From an uncultured Bacilli bacterium (GTDB taxonomy: Bacteria; Bacillota_I; Bacilli_A; RF39; UBA660), in contig CAKOKS010000001.1 of the NCBI GenBank assembly GCA_934095845.1, positions 124,001-188,000 on the forward strand: a stretch of 64,000 nucleotides of DNA, written 5' to 3'. Positions 9,729-17,006 of the stretch are shown here, piece by piece. How positions within the stretch are numbered: position 1 is the stretch's first letter; every line of letters begins with the position of its first letter. The translations under genes were made by a program, and so were the position numbers. The notes beneath the pieces are model-generated. The model was given only the letters and a program-made list of their open reading frames with translations, ran no database searches and was not told where the DNA came from.

Positions 9729-9927
9729 AATCTTCATCTAAATGAGTGAATAAAATACCAACATTTATTAGTCCAGTTAAACCGACAAGGGAATAAATTA
9801 TTCTTGAAACAACAGATCCTGCTCCAAATAATAAATCTACTAAATTAATATCTAGTAACCCTACAAACCCCCAGTTAAGCGCACCAATAATGGTAACAAC
9901 TAAACACACTTTTTGTAATGTATTCAT
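9727..9927 (-). CDS. DUF378 family small membrane protein
   Basis: 66 aa with two predicted helices (about residues 5-25 and 38-60). The sequence LNWGFVGLLDINLVDLLFG is the hallmark of the DUF378 (YuzA) family, whose function is unknown. Start ATG follows GAGGTGAAGG on the minus strand. A monocistronic gene converging on the rpe operon. Confidence 0.85.
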   Translation of the reverse strand: MNTLQKVCLVVTIIGALNWGFVGLLDINLVDLLFGAGSVVSRIIYSLVGLTGLINVGILFTHLDED

Positions 9928-10056
9928 GCCTTCACCTCATTTCTAATATTATTTTGTCTTAAATTTATAATTTTATACATTATAAATAAATTAATTTTTT
10001 ATTTGTATTTTAGTTATTTAATTGCCCAAATAAACATAGTAATTAATTAAGAAAGG

Positions 10057-11226
10057 GTGATTAAGATAAAAAAGGCAGTAGTTATAATATTAAGTGTATT
10101 TCTTCTAACTGGATGTATGAGTAATACTAAAGATATGATGAAATCATTTAAAGATTATAATAGTAAAAAGAGTAGTTATGAATTAACTGGAGAGATGGTT
10201 ATTGTTAGTAATGAAGATGAATTTACTTACAATATAAAAGTTGGAGTTGATAATAATACTAATTATAAAGTTAGTTTAATTAATACAATAAATAATCATG
10301 AACAAGTTATATTAAAAAATTCTGAGGGGGTTTATGTTGTTACACCTAACTTAAATAAAAGTTTTAAATTTATGAGTGAATGGCCAAGTAATTCAAGTCA
10401 AGCTTATTTAATTGAATCTCTTGTAAATGATATAAATACTGATTCTAAGTCAACAATCAAGGAAACTAACAGTGGTTATGAAATTGAATCGTTAGTTAAT
10501 TATCCTAATAATCAAAAACTTGAAAAAGAAACTATTATAACTGATAAAAAATTTAATATAAAAGAAGTTGATGTAAAAAATAGTGAAGGTGCAACATTAT
10601 TAAAAGTTAAAGTAAGTAATATAGATTACTCTCCAAAATTTGGAGGAGACTATTTTAAATTAGATACTTTAGTTAAAGAAAATACAAATACAAAAAATGA
10701 AGAAAAAACTACAACAAAAGCAAAAGCAAAAGATAATAATGAAAATAAAACTGAAGAATCTAATAATCAAGAAAATAAAACTACTGGTGAAACTACTGAT
10801 AGTTGCATGAATAAATGTGAAACTCAAGAATGTAAGGATGAATGTAAACAAGATACTACAACTACTTCTAATGTTTTAGATGATATTATTTATCCATTAT
10901 ATGTTCCAGAAGATACCTATCTTCATTCTAAAGATACAGTAAGTACAGATAATGGAAATAGAGTTATATTAACATTTGCTGGAACAGATCCATTTATTCT
11001 AGTTGAAGAAAAATCAACAATGAATGAAGATATGGAAATTATTCCAGTTAATGGGGAACCTTTATTAATAGGGAATACAATTGGTGCAATAGGAGATAAT
11101 TCAGTTTATTGGACTAGCAATGGAGTTGATTTCTATTTAACAAGTAATACTCTTAATTCAAATGAAATGATGACAATTGCAGAAAGTATTACTAATGGAA
11201 CATCCCTAGTTGCTAATACAAAATAG
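10057..11226 (+). CDS. Putative lipoprotein with LolA-like N-terminal and DUF4367-like C-terminal parts
   Basis: About 386 aa. Lipobox LLTGC follows a short hydrophobic core. Residues 30-210 resemble the LolA-like beta fold seen in YdcC-type Firmicute lipoproteins; residues 210-275 are a low-complexity Thr/Lys/Glu/Asn linker with a Cys pair motif (CMNKCETQECKDEC); the C-terminus resembles DUF4367. Function unknown. Start is problematic: the only classical in-frame start is GTG 10057, which sits on the ribosome site AGAAAGGG itself. An ATA at 10066 lies at the right distance and would give a textbook signal peptide, so initiation at ATA is possible. Confidence 0.7.
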   Translation: MIKIKKAVVIILSVFLLTGCMSNTKDMMKSFKDYNSKKSSYELTGEMVIVSNEDEFTYNIKVGVDNNTNYKVSLINTINNHEQVILKNSEGVYVVTPNLNKSFKFMSEWPSNSSQAYLIESLVNDINTDSKSTIKETNSGYEIESLVNYPNNQKLEKETIITDKKFNIKEVDVKNSEGATLLKVKVSNIDYSPKFGGDYFKLDTLVKENTNTKNEEKTTTKAKAKDNNENKTEESNNQENKTTGETTDSCMNKCETQECKDECKQDTTTTSNVLDDIIYPLYVPEDTYLHSKDTVSTDNGNRVILTFAGTDPFILVEEKSTMNEDMEIIPVNGEPLLIGNTIGAIGDNSVYWTSNGVDFYLTSNTLNSNEMMTIAESITNGTSLVANTK

Positions 11227-11237
11227 AAATTTTTAAG

Positions 11238-11265
11238 AAAATGACTAATTATGGTCATTTTTTTT
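11238..11265 (+). terminator. Terminator after lipoprotein gene
   Basis: Stem AAAATGAC / GTCATTTT (11238-11245, 11254-11261) then T run. Confidence 0.8.
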
Positions 11266-11290
11266 AATAGAATAAAAGTAATCGACTATT

Positions 11291-11317
11291 CTTTTCAATA
11301 TATATATTATTGAAAGG
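11291..11317 (+). promoter_or_regulatory. Inverted repeat overlapping the ribosome site of the antirepressor gene
   Basis: Arms TTTCAATA (11293-11300) and TATTGAAA (11308-11315) flank a 7-nt AT spacer; as RNA the stem extends to 10 pairs and includes the AAAGG of the Shine-Dalgarno sequence (AAAGGAG, 11313-11319). It could act as a DNA operator or as a hairpin that hides the ribosome site. Confidence 0.55.
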
Positions 11318-11331
11318 AGAGTTAATTTTTT

Positions 11332-12165
11332 ATGTATAATCAAAATAAAATGCATTTAGTAAATAAAATATTTAACGATGAAACTATAAGAACTGTTTGG
11401 GATAAAGAAACAGAAAAATACTATATTAGTGTTGTAGATATAGTTCATATTTTATCGGGTAGTAATAATCCTAGAAACTATTGGAAAGTATTAAAACATA
11501 GACTAAAAAATGAAGGAAATGAGTCGGTTACAAATTGTAACCAACTGAAATTAAAAGCTCCTGATGGAAAGTATTACAATACTGATGTTGTTGATATTGA
11601 AGGAATGTTTAGAATTATAGAATCAATACCAAGTAAGAATGCCGAACCAATAAAACTTTGGTTAGCAAAATTAGGTAGTGAAAGAATAGATGAAGTGTTT
11701 GATCCATCACTTGCTATTCAAAGGTCAATAGATTTATATCGCACTAAAGGTTATGATGAAGTTTGGATAGCTAAAAGGATAAAATTTTTACAAGATAGGA
11801 AAGAACTTACAGACATTTGGAAAGAAAGTGGTTTAGAAAATAATTTAGATTATGCAATTTTAACAAATGAAATATATAAAACATGGTCAGGGTTTACTGC
11901 TAAAGAATATAAACAACACAAGGGTTTAAGAAAAGAATCTTTAAGAGATAATATGAGTGACATTGAGCTAACTTTAGCTGATCTAGGAGAAATCGCTACT
12001 CGTGAAATTGCCAAAGAAAAACAACCATATGGTTTAGTAGAAAATCTTGAAATCGCTAAGCAGGGTGGAGATGTTGCCAGAAATGCAAGAATTGATTTAG
12101 AAAGTAAAATTGGAAAAAGTATAATTTCTAAAAATAATTCTTTAAATTATAAATATAAAAAATAA
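11332..12165 (+). CDS. BRO/DinD-type phage antirepressor-like protein
   Basis: 277 aa. The N-terminal part (residues 10-115) has the Bro-N pattern: IRTVWDKETEKYYISVVDIV, followed by NPRNYWKVLKHRL and DVVDIEGMFRIIESI. The C-terminal half (GYDEVWIAKRIKFLQDRKELTDIW, LADLGEIATREI) matches DinD and antirepressor proteins. Such proteins are encoded by phages or as lone DNA-damage-linked genes; no other phage gene is nearby, so it is a solitary or domesticated copy. Strong AAAGGAG site, which may be hidden in a hairpin. Confidence 0.8.
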   Translation: MYNQNKMHLVNKIFNDETIRTVWDKETEKYYISVVDIVHILSGSNNPRNYWKVLKHRLKNEGNESVTNCNQLKLKAPDGKYYNTDVVDIEGMFRIIESIPSKNAEPIKLWLAKLGSERIDEVFDPSLAIQRSIDLYRTKGYDEVWIAKRIKFLQDRKELTDIWKESGLENNLDYAILTNEIYKTWSGFTAKEYKQHKGLRKESLRDNMSDIELTLADLGEIATREIAKEKQPYGLVENLEIAKQGGDVARNARIDLESKIGKSIISKNNSLNYKYKK

Positions 12166-12246
12166 TAATTTATATAAATTAATAAAAAGTTATTGTATAA
12201 AAAAAATAGATTTAGTATAATAGAAAGCATTAAATGAGGTGGAAGT

Positions 12247-12420
12247 ATGAACGACAATAAAATAAAAGATATAAATGCTTTACTTACAGCTTTTGAATCA
12301 AGAAATGAATTACTTAATGAAGAAATCAAGCAAAATGAAGAAGCAATTAAAGAAATGAAAAAGGAACTTTCTCTCATACTGGAAGATGAAGAAGAACATA
12401 AACTAAAAATGGTAGGATAA
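12247..12420 (+). CDS. Small coiled-coil protein, unknown
   Basis: 57 aa with GAGGTGG ribosome site 5 nt before the ATG. The product is highly charged with heptad-like spacing of Leu and Ile (INALLTAF, RNELLNEEI, MKKELSLIL), indicating one long helix or coiled coil. No family recognised. Its stop codon lies in the loop of a terminator hairpin. Confidence 0.65.
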   Translation: MNDNKIKDINALLTAFESRNELLNEEIKQNEEAIKEMKKELSLILEDEEEHKLKMVG

Positions 12421-12434
12421 ATACCATTTTTTTT
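12406..12434 (+). terminator. Terminator overlapping the stop of the 57-aa gene
   Basis: Stem AAAATGGTA / TACCATTTT (12406-12414, 12422-12430) followed by a T run. Confidence 0.85.
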
Positions 12435-12479
12435 AATATTATTTCCTATTATGTGTTATAATGTTACTAGGTGGTTAAA

Positions 12480-13007
12480 ATGAAAAAGGAAGTAAAAAAA
12501 TTTGAAACAAAAGAAATTAAAAAATCTAAATATATGAATGATGATGTAAGTAAAATTATAAGTTTCATTATAGTTTTAGTAATAGTTGGTTTATTTATTG
12601 GAGCATTGTTTTTTATAAATGGAAAATATGTTACAAAAGATGAATTTCAAGATAACAAAACTACAGAAAGTGTTACAATTGATCAAAAATTAGTAACTTT
12701 AGATGGTATTTTTAAGGTTAGTAAAAGTGAATATTATGTACTTGCGTATAGCTTAAAAGATACAAAAGTTGGTTCAACATTAACAAGTTTAAAAAATAGT
12801 TATTCTGGTGATATATATGTTGCTAATTTAGATGAAACAGTTAATAAAAATCATTATGATACAACTAAAGAAGAAAAAGTAAATGTAAAAAATATTAAAG
12901 AATTAAACATAACAAAACCAACACTTATTAAAATTAAAGATAAAAAAATAATATCTTATACAACTGATATTGATGAGATGATTAATCTTCTTTCTAAAAA
13001 GGCTTAA
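12480..13007 (+). CDS. Membrane-anchored thioredoxin-like protein without CxxC
   Basis: 175 aa. One transmembrane helix (about 24-47) then an extracytoplasmic domain ending in PTLIKIKDKKIISY and a final helix, which resembles the cis-Pro strand and last strands of thioredoxin folds. No CxxC is present, so it is unlikely to be a redox enzyme. ATG 12480 is preferred over an upstream GTG because AGGTGG (12468-12473) sits at the right distance. A promoter-like TATAAT lies at about 12459 with little leader. Next to the S41 protease gene (24-bp gap), suggesting one transcript. Confidence 0.5.
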   Translation: MKKEVKKFETKEIKKSKYMNDDVSKIISFIIVLVIVGLFIGALFFINGKYVTKDEFQDNKTTESVTIDQKLVTLDGIFKVSKSEYYVLAYSLKDTKVGSTLTSLKNSYSGDIYVANLDETVNKNHYDTTKEEKVNVKNIKELNITKPTLIKIKDKKIISYTTDIDEMINLLSKKA

Positions 13008-13031
13008 TTAAGTCTTTTTTTAGGAGGGTTT

Positions 13032-14222
13032 ATGAATAAGATACGAAAAATATTTAAAATAAAAAACAAAAATACAACTTATACTTTTAAAGAACTATTA
13101 ATAGTTACTATTTTTGTTACTTTAATTGTTAGTACTATAACCGGAATTGTAGTTTATAAAGTTATATCTAGTAATGAACTTATAAAGTTAGAGTCATCTT
13201 ACAATAAAATTAAAAATGAATACTATAGTGATATTAATAAAGAAGAATTAGAAAATGCAGCTATTGATGGAATGATGAAATATCTAAATGAAAAATATTC
13301 TTTATTTATGGATCAAGAAGAAACATCTTCTTTAAATGATAAATTAGAAGGTAATTATGATGGTATAGGTATTGAGATTGGTATTAAAGATAAAAAAATA
13401 ATGGTTTTAAATGTTTATGAAAATACTCCTGCAAGTGTAGCTGGTTTAAAAGTAAATGATGAACTTGTTAAAGTAGAAGATTTAACAATTAACGAATCTA
13501 CAACATTAAAAGATGTTACAAGTTTAATAAAGGATAAAAGATCTGTTAAATTATCTATTAAAAGAGATAATGAAGTAAAAGAATTTAGTATTGATATTAA
13601 AAAAATTGATAAACCAGTTGTTACAGAAAAAATATTTGAAAGAAACAATAAAAAAGTAGGTTATATTTATCTTTCTACTTTTAGTGAAAATGCTGGAACT
13701 CAAGTAAAAGAGGCATTAAAAAAATTAGATGAGGAAAATATTGATAGTTTGATATTTGATGTAAGAAGTAATACCGGTGGTTATTTAACAAGTGTAACTG
13801 AAATTTTAAATATGTTCTTAAAAAAAGGACATTTAATGTATTCATTAGAAGAAAAAGATAAAAAGAAAATGTATTATGATACAACTAAAGAAGAATATGA
13901 TAAAGATATAGTTGTTTTAATAGATAGAAAAACAGCATCAGCATCTGAAATACTTGCATCTTCTTTAAAAGAAAGTTATGGAGCAACTATTGTAGGAACA
14001 ACTTCTTATGGTAAGGGAAAAGTTCAAAGTACTTATAAATTATCAAAAGATACAATGCTAAAATATACGACTGCTAAATGGTATACACCTAATGGAAATT
14101 CAATTGATGAAGTAGGAATCACTCCTGGAATATATGTTACTTTGGGTAAAGAATATGTTTTAAATCCATGTGATGAAACTGATTCTCAACTACAAAAAGC
14201 AGTAGATTTATTGACACAATAA
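13032..14222 (+). CDS. C-terminal processing protease (S41, CtpA/CtpB type)
   Basis: 396 aa. N-terminal transmembrane anchor (about 21-45), PDZ domain (about 90-190), then the S41 core with VRSNTGGYL, the nucleophile Ser in RKTASASEILA and the general-base Lys in YGKGKVQ. It acts outside the membrane. In Bacillus, CtpB cleaves sporulation proteins at the forespore; here the gene lies directly ahead of spo0A, where many spore-formers carry spoIVB, another PDZ protease. GGAGG site before the ATG. A 23-bp stretch in this gene (coding YDTTKEE, about 13873) is also found in the preceding gene. Confidence 0.9.
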   Translation: MNKIRKIFKIKNKNTTYTFKELLIVTIFVTLIVSTITGIVVYKVISSNELIKLESSYNKIKNEYYSDINKEELENAAIDGMMKYLNEKYSLFMDQEETSSLNDKLEGNYDGIGIEIGIKDKKIMVLNVYENTPASVAGLKVNDELVKVEDLTINESTTLKDVTSLIKDKRSVKLSIKRDNEVKEFSIDIKKIDKPVVTEKIFERNNKKVGYIYLSTFSENAGTQVKEALKKLDEENIDSLIFDVRSNTGGYLTSVTEILNMFLKKGHLMYSLEEKDKKKMYYDTTKEEYDKDIVVLIDRKTASASEILASSLKESYGATIVGTTSYGKGKVQSTYKLSKDTMLKYTTAKWYTPNGNSIDEVGITPGIYVTLGKEYVLNPCDETDSQLQKAVDLLTQ

Positions 14223-14244
14223 TGTAAAATGTGTCATTTTTTTT
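14212..14244 (+). terminator. Terminator after the S41 protease gene
   Basis: Stem TGACACA / TGTGTCA (14212-14218, 14230-14236), 11-nt loop, eight T. It includes the stop codon region and insulates spo0A from upstream transcription. Confidence 0.85.
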
Positions 14245-14248
14245 GCTT

Positions 14249-14285
14249 TTCGACATTACTCGACAATACTTGACGTAAATTGACA
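14249..14285 (-). promoter_or_regulatory. Array of four Spo0A boxes upstream of spo0A
   Basis: Reading the plus strand, four 7-mers start exactly 10 bp apart: TTCGACA (14249), CTCGACA (14259), CTTGACG (14269), ATTGACA (14279). The first is the exact reverse complement of the 0A box TGTCGAA; the others differ at one to three positions. Located about 80-115 bp before the spo0A ATG, between the upstream terminator and an AT-rich -10 region (about 14314-14324). Consistent with autoregulation by Spo0A dimers stacked on one DNA face. Confidence 0.75.
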
Positions 14286-14364
14286 TATTTTACTCTTTAT
14301 CTTTACATTTATTTATAATATAATGTTTTTAGCAGTTGAATAATTATTAGAAAAAGGAGATATT

Positions 14365-15099
14365 ATGGCGATACGTGTAATGATGATTGATGAAGACATC
14401 AATCAAATAAATGCAGTAGAGAAGTATTTCAGTAGTTCTAGTAGTATCAATGTTGTAAAAGTAATTAGTAATAAGGAAGAAGCATTAAATTCATTAAATG
14501 AAGATTATGATGTTTTAGTGGTTAACTTATTATTAAGTGGTTGTTTATGTAATTTAATTCTTGCAAAAATGAAAGAAATGGGAATTAGTAAAAAAGTAAT
14601 TGTTACAAGTGAATTTGTAAGCCCTGATATGATGAATAGCTTGAATGATTACACATTGAATTATTTATTAAAGAAACCTTATTCATGTAATGAACTTGAA
14701 AGAGTTATTGCATCAATTTATGTTAAAGAAGAAAAACATATAGATAAAAAACTTAAATTAAAGATTACAGATATGTTACATAATTTAGGAATACCTTCTA
14801 ATATAAAAGGATATACTTATATAAGAGATGGAATCGAAATGATGTATAATGATACTTCTCTTATGGGAGCAATTACTAAAGAATTATATCCTAAACTTGC
14901 AAGAAGTTATGATACAACATCTTCAAGAGTAGAAAGAGCAATTAGACATGCAATTGAAATTTCTTGGAGTAGAGGAGATTATGACCTTATGGAAGAAATA
15001 TTTGGTAATTCAGTTGACTGTGATAAGTCAAAACCTACTAATGGAGAATTTATTGTAACATTAGCTGATAGATTAAAATTAGAAAGTAAGTATGTATAA
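14365..15099 (+). CDS. spo0A: Sporulation transcription factor Spo0A with Asn at the phosphorylation site
   Basis: 244 aa. The C-terminal effector domain is unmistakable: ITKELYPKLA, TTSSRVERAIRHAIEISWSR and SKPTNGEFI. The N-terminal receiver keeps the acidic pair (D9, E10), the Thr of VIVTSEF and the Lys of LLKKPY, but the phosphoacceptor Asp of the motif DVLVLD is Asn here (DVLVVN, N54; codon AAC at 14524-14526) and the usual MP is LS. Direct phosphorylation at the normal site is therefore not possible. AAAGGAG site. Preceded by a four-box 0A array. A protein active without phosphate, or activated by another route, is the likely inference. Confidence 0.93.
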   Translation: MAIRVMMIDEDINQINAVEKYFSSSSSINVVKVISNKEEALNSLNEDYDVLVVNLLLSGCLCNLILAKMKEMGISKKVIVTSEFVSPDMMNSLNDYTLNYLLKKPYSCNELERVIASIYVKEEKHIDKKLKLKITDMLHNLGIPSNIKGYTYIRDGIEMMYNDTSLMGAITKELYPKLARSYDTTSSRVERAIRHAIEISWSRGDYDLMEEIFGNSVDCDKSKPTNGEFIVTLADRLKLESKYV

Positions 15100-15107
15100 T
15101 ATTAGTT

Positions 15108-15144
15108 AAATATCCTCATATAATTAATAGGAGGATATTTTTTT
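15108..15144 (+). terminator. Terminator-like hairpin carrying the ribosome site of the next gene
   Basis: Stem AAATATCCTC / GAGGATATTT (15108-15117, 15131-15140) and T run to 15144, immediately before the ATG of the ClpC-like gene. The 3' arm contains the AGGAGG Shine-Dalgarno (15130-15135), so the same structure could stop spo0A transcripts and mask the next start. Confidence 0.75.
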
Positions 15145-16962
15145 ATGAATGATAATTTTAATTATGAAGTAAAAAAAATATTAAAGAATGCAGAAAAAGA
15201 ATGTATGAATTTAAAACATCCTTATGTTGGAACAGAACATTTACTTTTAAGCTTACTTAAAAATAAAGATGTGTTAGAAGTAGCTTCTCATTATGGATTA
15301 ACATATGAAATATTTAGAGATGAACTTATTAATATAGTAGGTCTTTCAAATAAAAAAAGTGAAGTAATATTATATACACCTCTTTTAAGAATGGTTATTG
15401 AAATGAGTACTAAAGAAGAAAATGTTACTGCTAAAAACATAATGAAAAATTTACTTTCAAGTGATGATGGAATTGCTTTAAGGCTTCTCATGGGTTTAAA
15501 TATTGACATTGAAAGTATGTATAAAGAATTAAGTGAAGATGATATAAGTGAATTAAGCGTTATTGGGGAACAAATAAAAAGTGATAACATTTTAATTGGA
15601 AGAGATAAAGAGATAAATGAAATAATTCAAATTCTTTTAAGAAAAAATAAAAATAATCCAATATTAATAGGTGAAGCTGGTGTTGGAAAATCAGCAATAG
15701 TTGAAGAACTATCAAGAAGAATTGATGCCAATCTTGTACCACCTAAGTTAAAAGGTAAAAAAATTATTTCTCTTGATATGGCTAGTATGCTTTCAAATAC
15801 TAAATATAGAGGAGAATTTGAAACAAGACTTAATAACATAATAAAAGAAGTTAAAAAGAATAAAAATATTATTCTATTTATAGATGAAATACATACAATC
15901 GTTAAAACGGGTGGTGGAGAAGGTAGCATTGATGCAGCTAATATTTTAAAACCATATCTTGCTAATGATAAAATAAAAATTATAGGTGCAACAACTACTT
16001 ATGAATACGAAAAATTTATATCTCCTGATAAAGCATTAAAAAGAAGATTTCAAAGTGTTATGGTTGTTGAACCTAATGAATTAGAAACAAAAAATATTTT
16101 ATTAGGTGTAAAAAAAATATACGAGGATTTTCATAATGTTAAAATAACTGAAAGCAATATAGATTATATTGTTAGTCTTGCTAATAAATATATTTATACA
16201 AATCATAATCCAGATAAATCATTAGATGTACTTGATATGGTCGCATCTAAAGTAAATATGGAAAGTGAATTACAAGAAAATAGTTTTAAATGTAATGAAT
16301 ATTTAAATAATAAAGATTATAAAAATGCATACTATTTAAGGAAAAATAATAAAAAGAAATTGACTATAAAAAATAAAGATATAGAAGAAACAATTATGTC
16401 TATAACAGGTATTAATTTAATTAAACAAAAGGATATTGATAATTTATGTCATATTTTAAATAATAGGTTTGGAATTAATAATATGAATAGAATTTTTGAA
16501 AATAGGTTAAATAGTAATAAAGTTTTAAGTTTTACTTTAAAAGGTAAAGATAAAGATATTAAAGAAAAAATAGTTAAGACAATTGTGTCTACATTAAAAT
16601 ATAATTATTTAGAGCTTGATTTAAAAGATTACGTAAGTGATACATCAATAAATAGAATTGTAGGAAGTGATCCTGGATATATTGGTTATAATGATGTTAA
16701 CTTATTAAGTAAAATAAAATATAAACCGTATTCATTAATATATTTAAAAAATGCAGACGCTTCTTCTTATAAAGTATTAGAGTTATTTAAATCAATAATT
16801 GATAAAAGTTATATAAGAGATAATAAAAATGAATTAGTAGTTTTTGATAATTGTGTTATTATTATGGATAAATTAAAAGAAACTCCAATAGTTGGATATG
16901 AACATCATGAAGAAAATACTAATTTTGAAGTAGACACTGATTTAATAATTACTAATGCATGA
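15145..16962 (+). CDS. ClpC/ClpA-like AAA+ protein with a degenerate second ATPase
   Basis: 605 aa, versus about 810 in ClpC. Clp_N repeats (1-140, YVGTEHLLLSLL), a complete first AAA module (Walker A GEAGVGKS about 176, Walker B ILFIDEIH about 243, arginine region ALKRRFQ), a short UVR-like M segment (about 390-410), then a remnant of the second AAA module. That remnant keeps DPGYIGY but has no Walker A, no Walker B acids and no sensor/C-terminal subdomain. ClpC normally unfolds substrates for ClpP; loss of D2 also removes the usual ClpP-docking region, so this may be an adaptor, inhibitor or chaperone. Sits directly after spo0A. Confidence 0.8.
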   Translation: MNDNFNYEVKKILKNAEKECMNLKHPYVGTEHLLLSLLKNKDVLEVASHYGLTYEIFRDELINIVGLSNKKSEVILYTPLLRMVIEMSTKEENVTAKNIMKNLLSSDDGIALRLLMGLNIDIESMYKELSEDDISELSVIGEQIKSDNILIGRDKEINEIIQILLRKNKNNPILIGEAGVGKSAIVEELSRRIDANLVPPKLKGKKIISLDMASMLSNTKYRGEFETRLNNIIKEVKKNKNIILFIDEIHTIVKTGGGEGSIDAANILKPYLANDKIKIIGATTTYEYEKFISPDKALKRRFQSVMVVEPNELETKNILLGVKKIYEDFHNVKITESNIDYIVSLANKYIYTNHNPDKSLDVLDMVASKVNMESELQENSFKCNEYLNNKDYKNAYYLRKNNKKKLTIKNKDIEETIMSITGINLIKQKDIDNLCHILNNRFGINNMNRIFENRLNSNKVLSFTLKGKDKDIKEKIVKTIVSTLKYNYLELDLKDYVSDTSINRIVGSDPGYIGYNDVNLLSKIKYKPYSLIYLKNADASSYKVLELFKSIIDKSYIRDNKNELVVFDNCVIIMDKLKETPIVGYEHHEENTNFEVDTDLIITNA

Positions 16963-17006
16963 AACACCCATTTGTGATATAATCAACTTAGAATAAGAGG
17001 GTGCTT

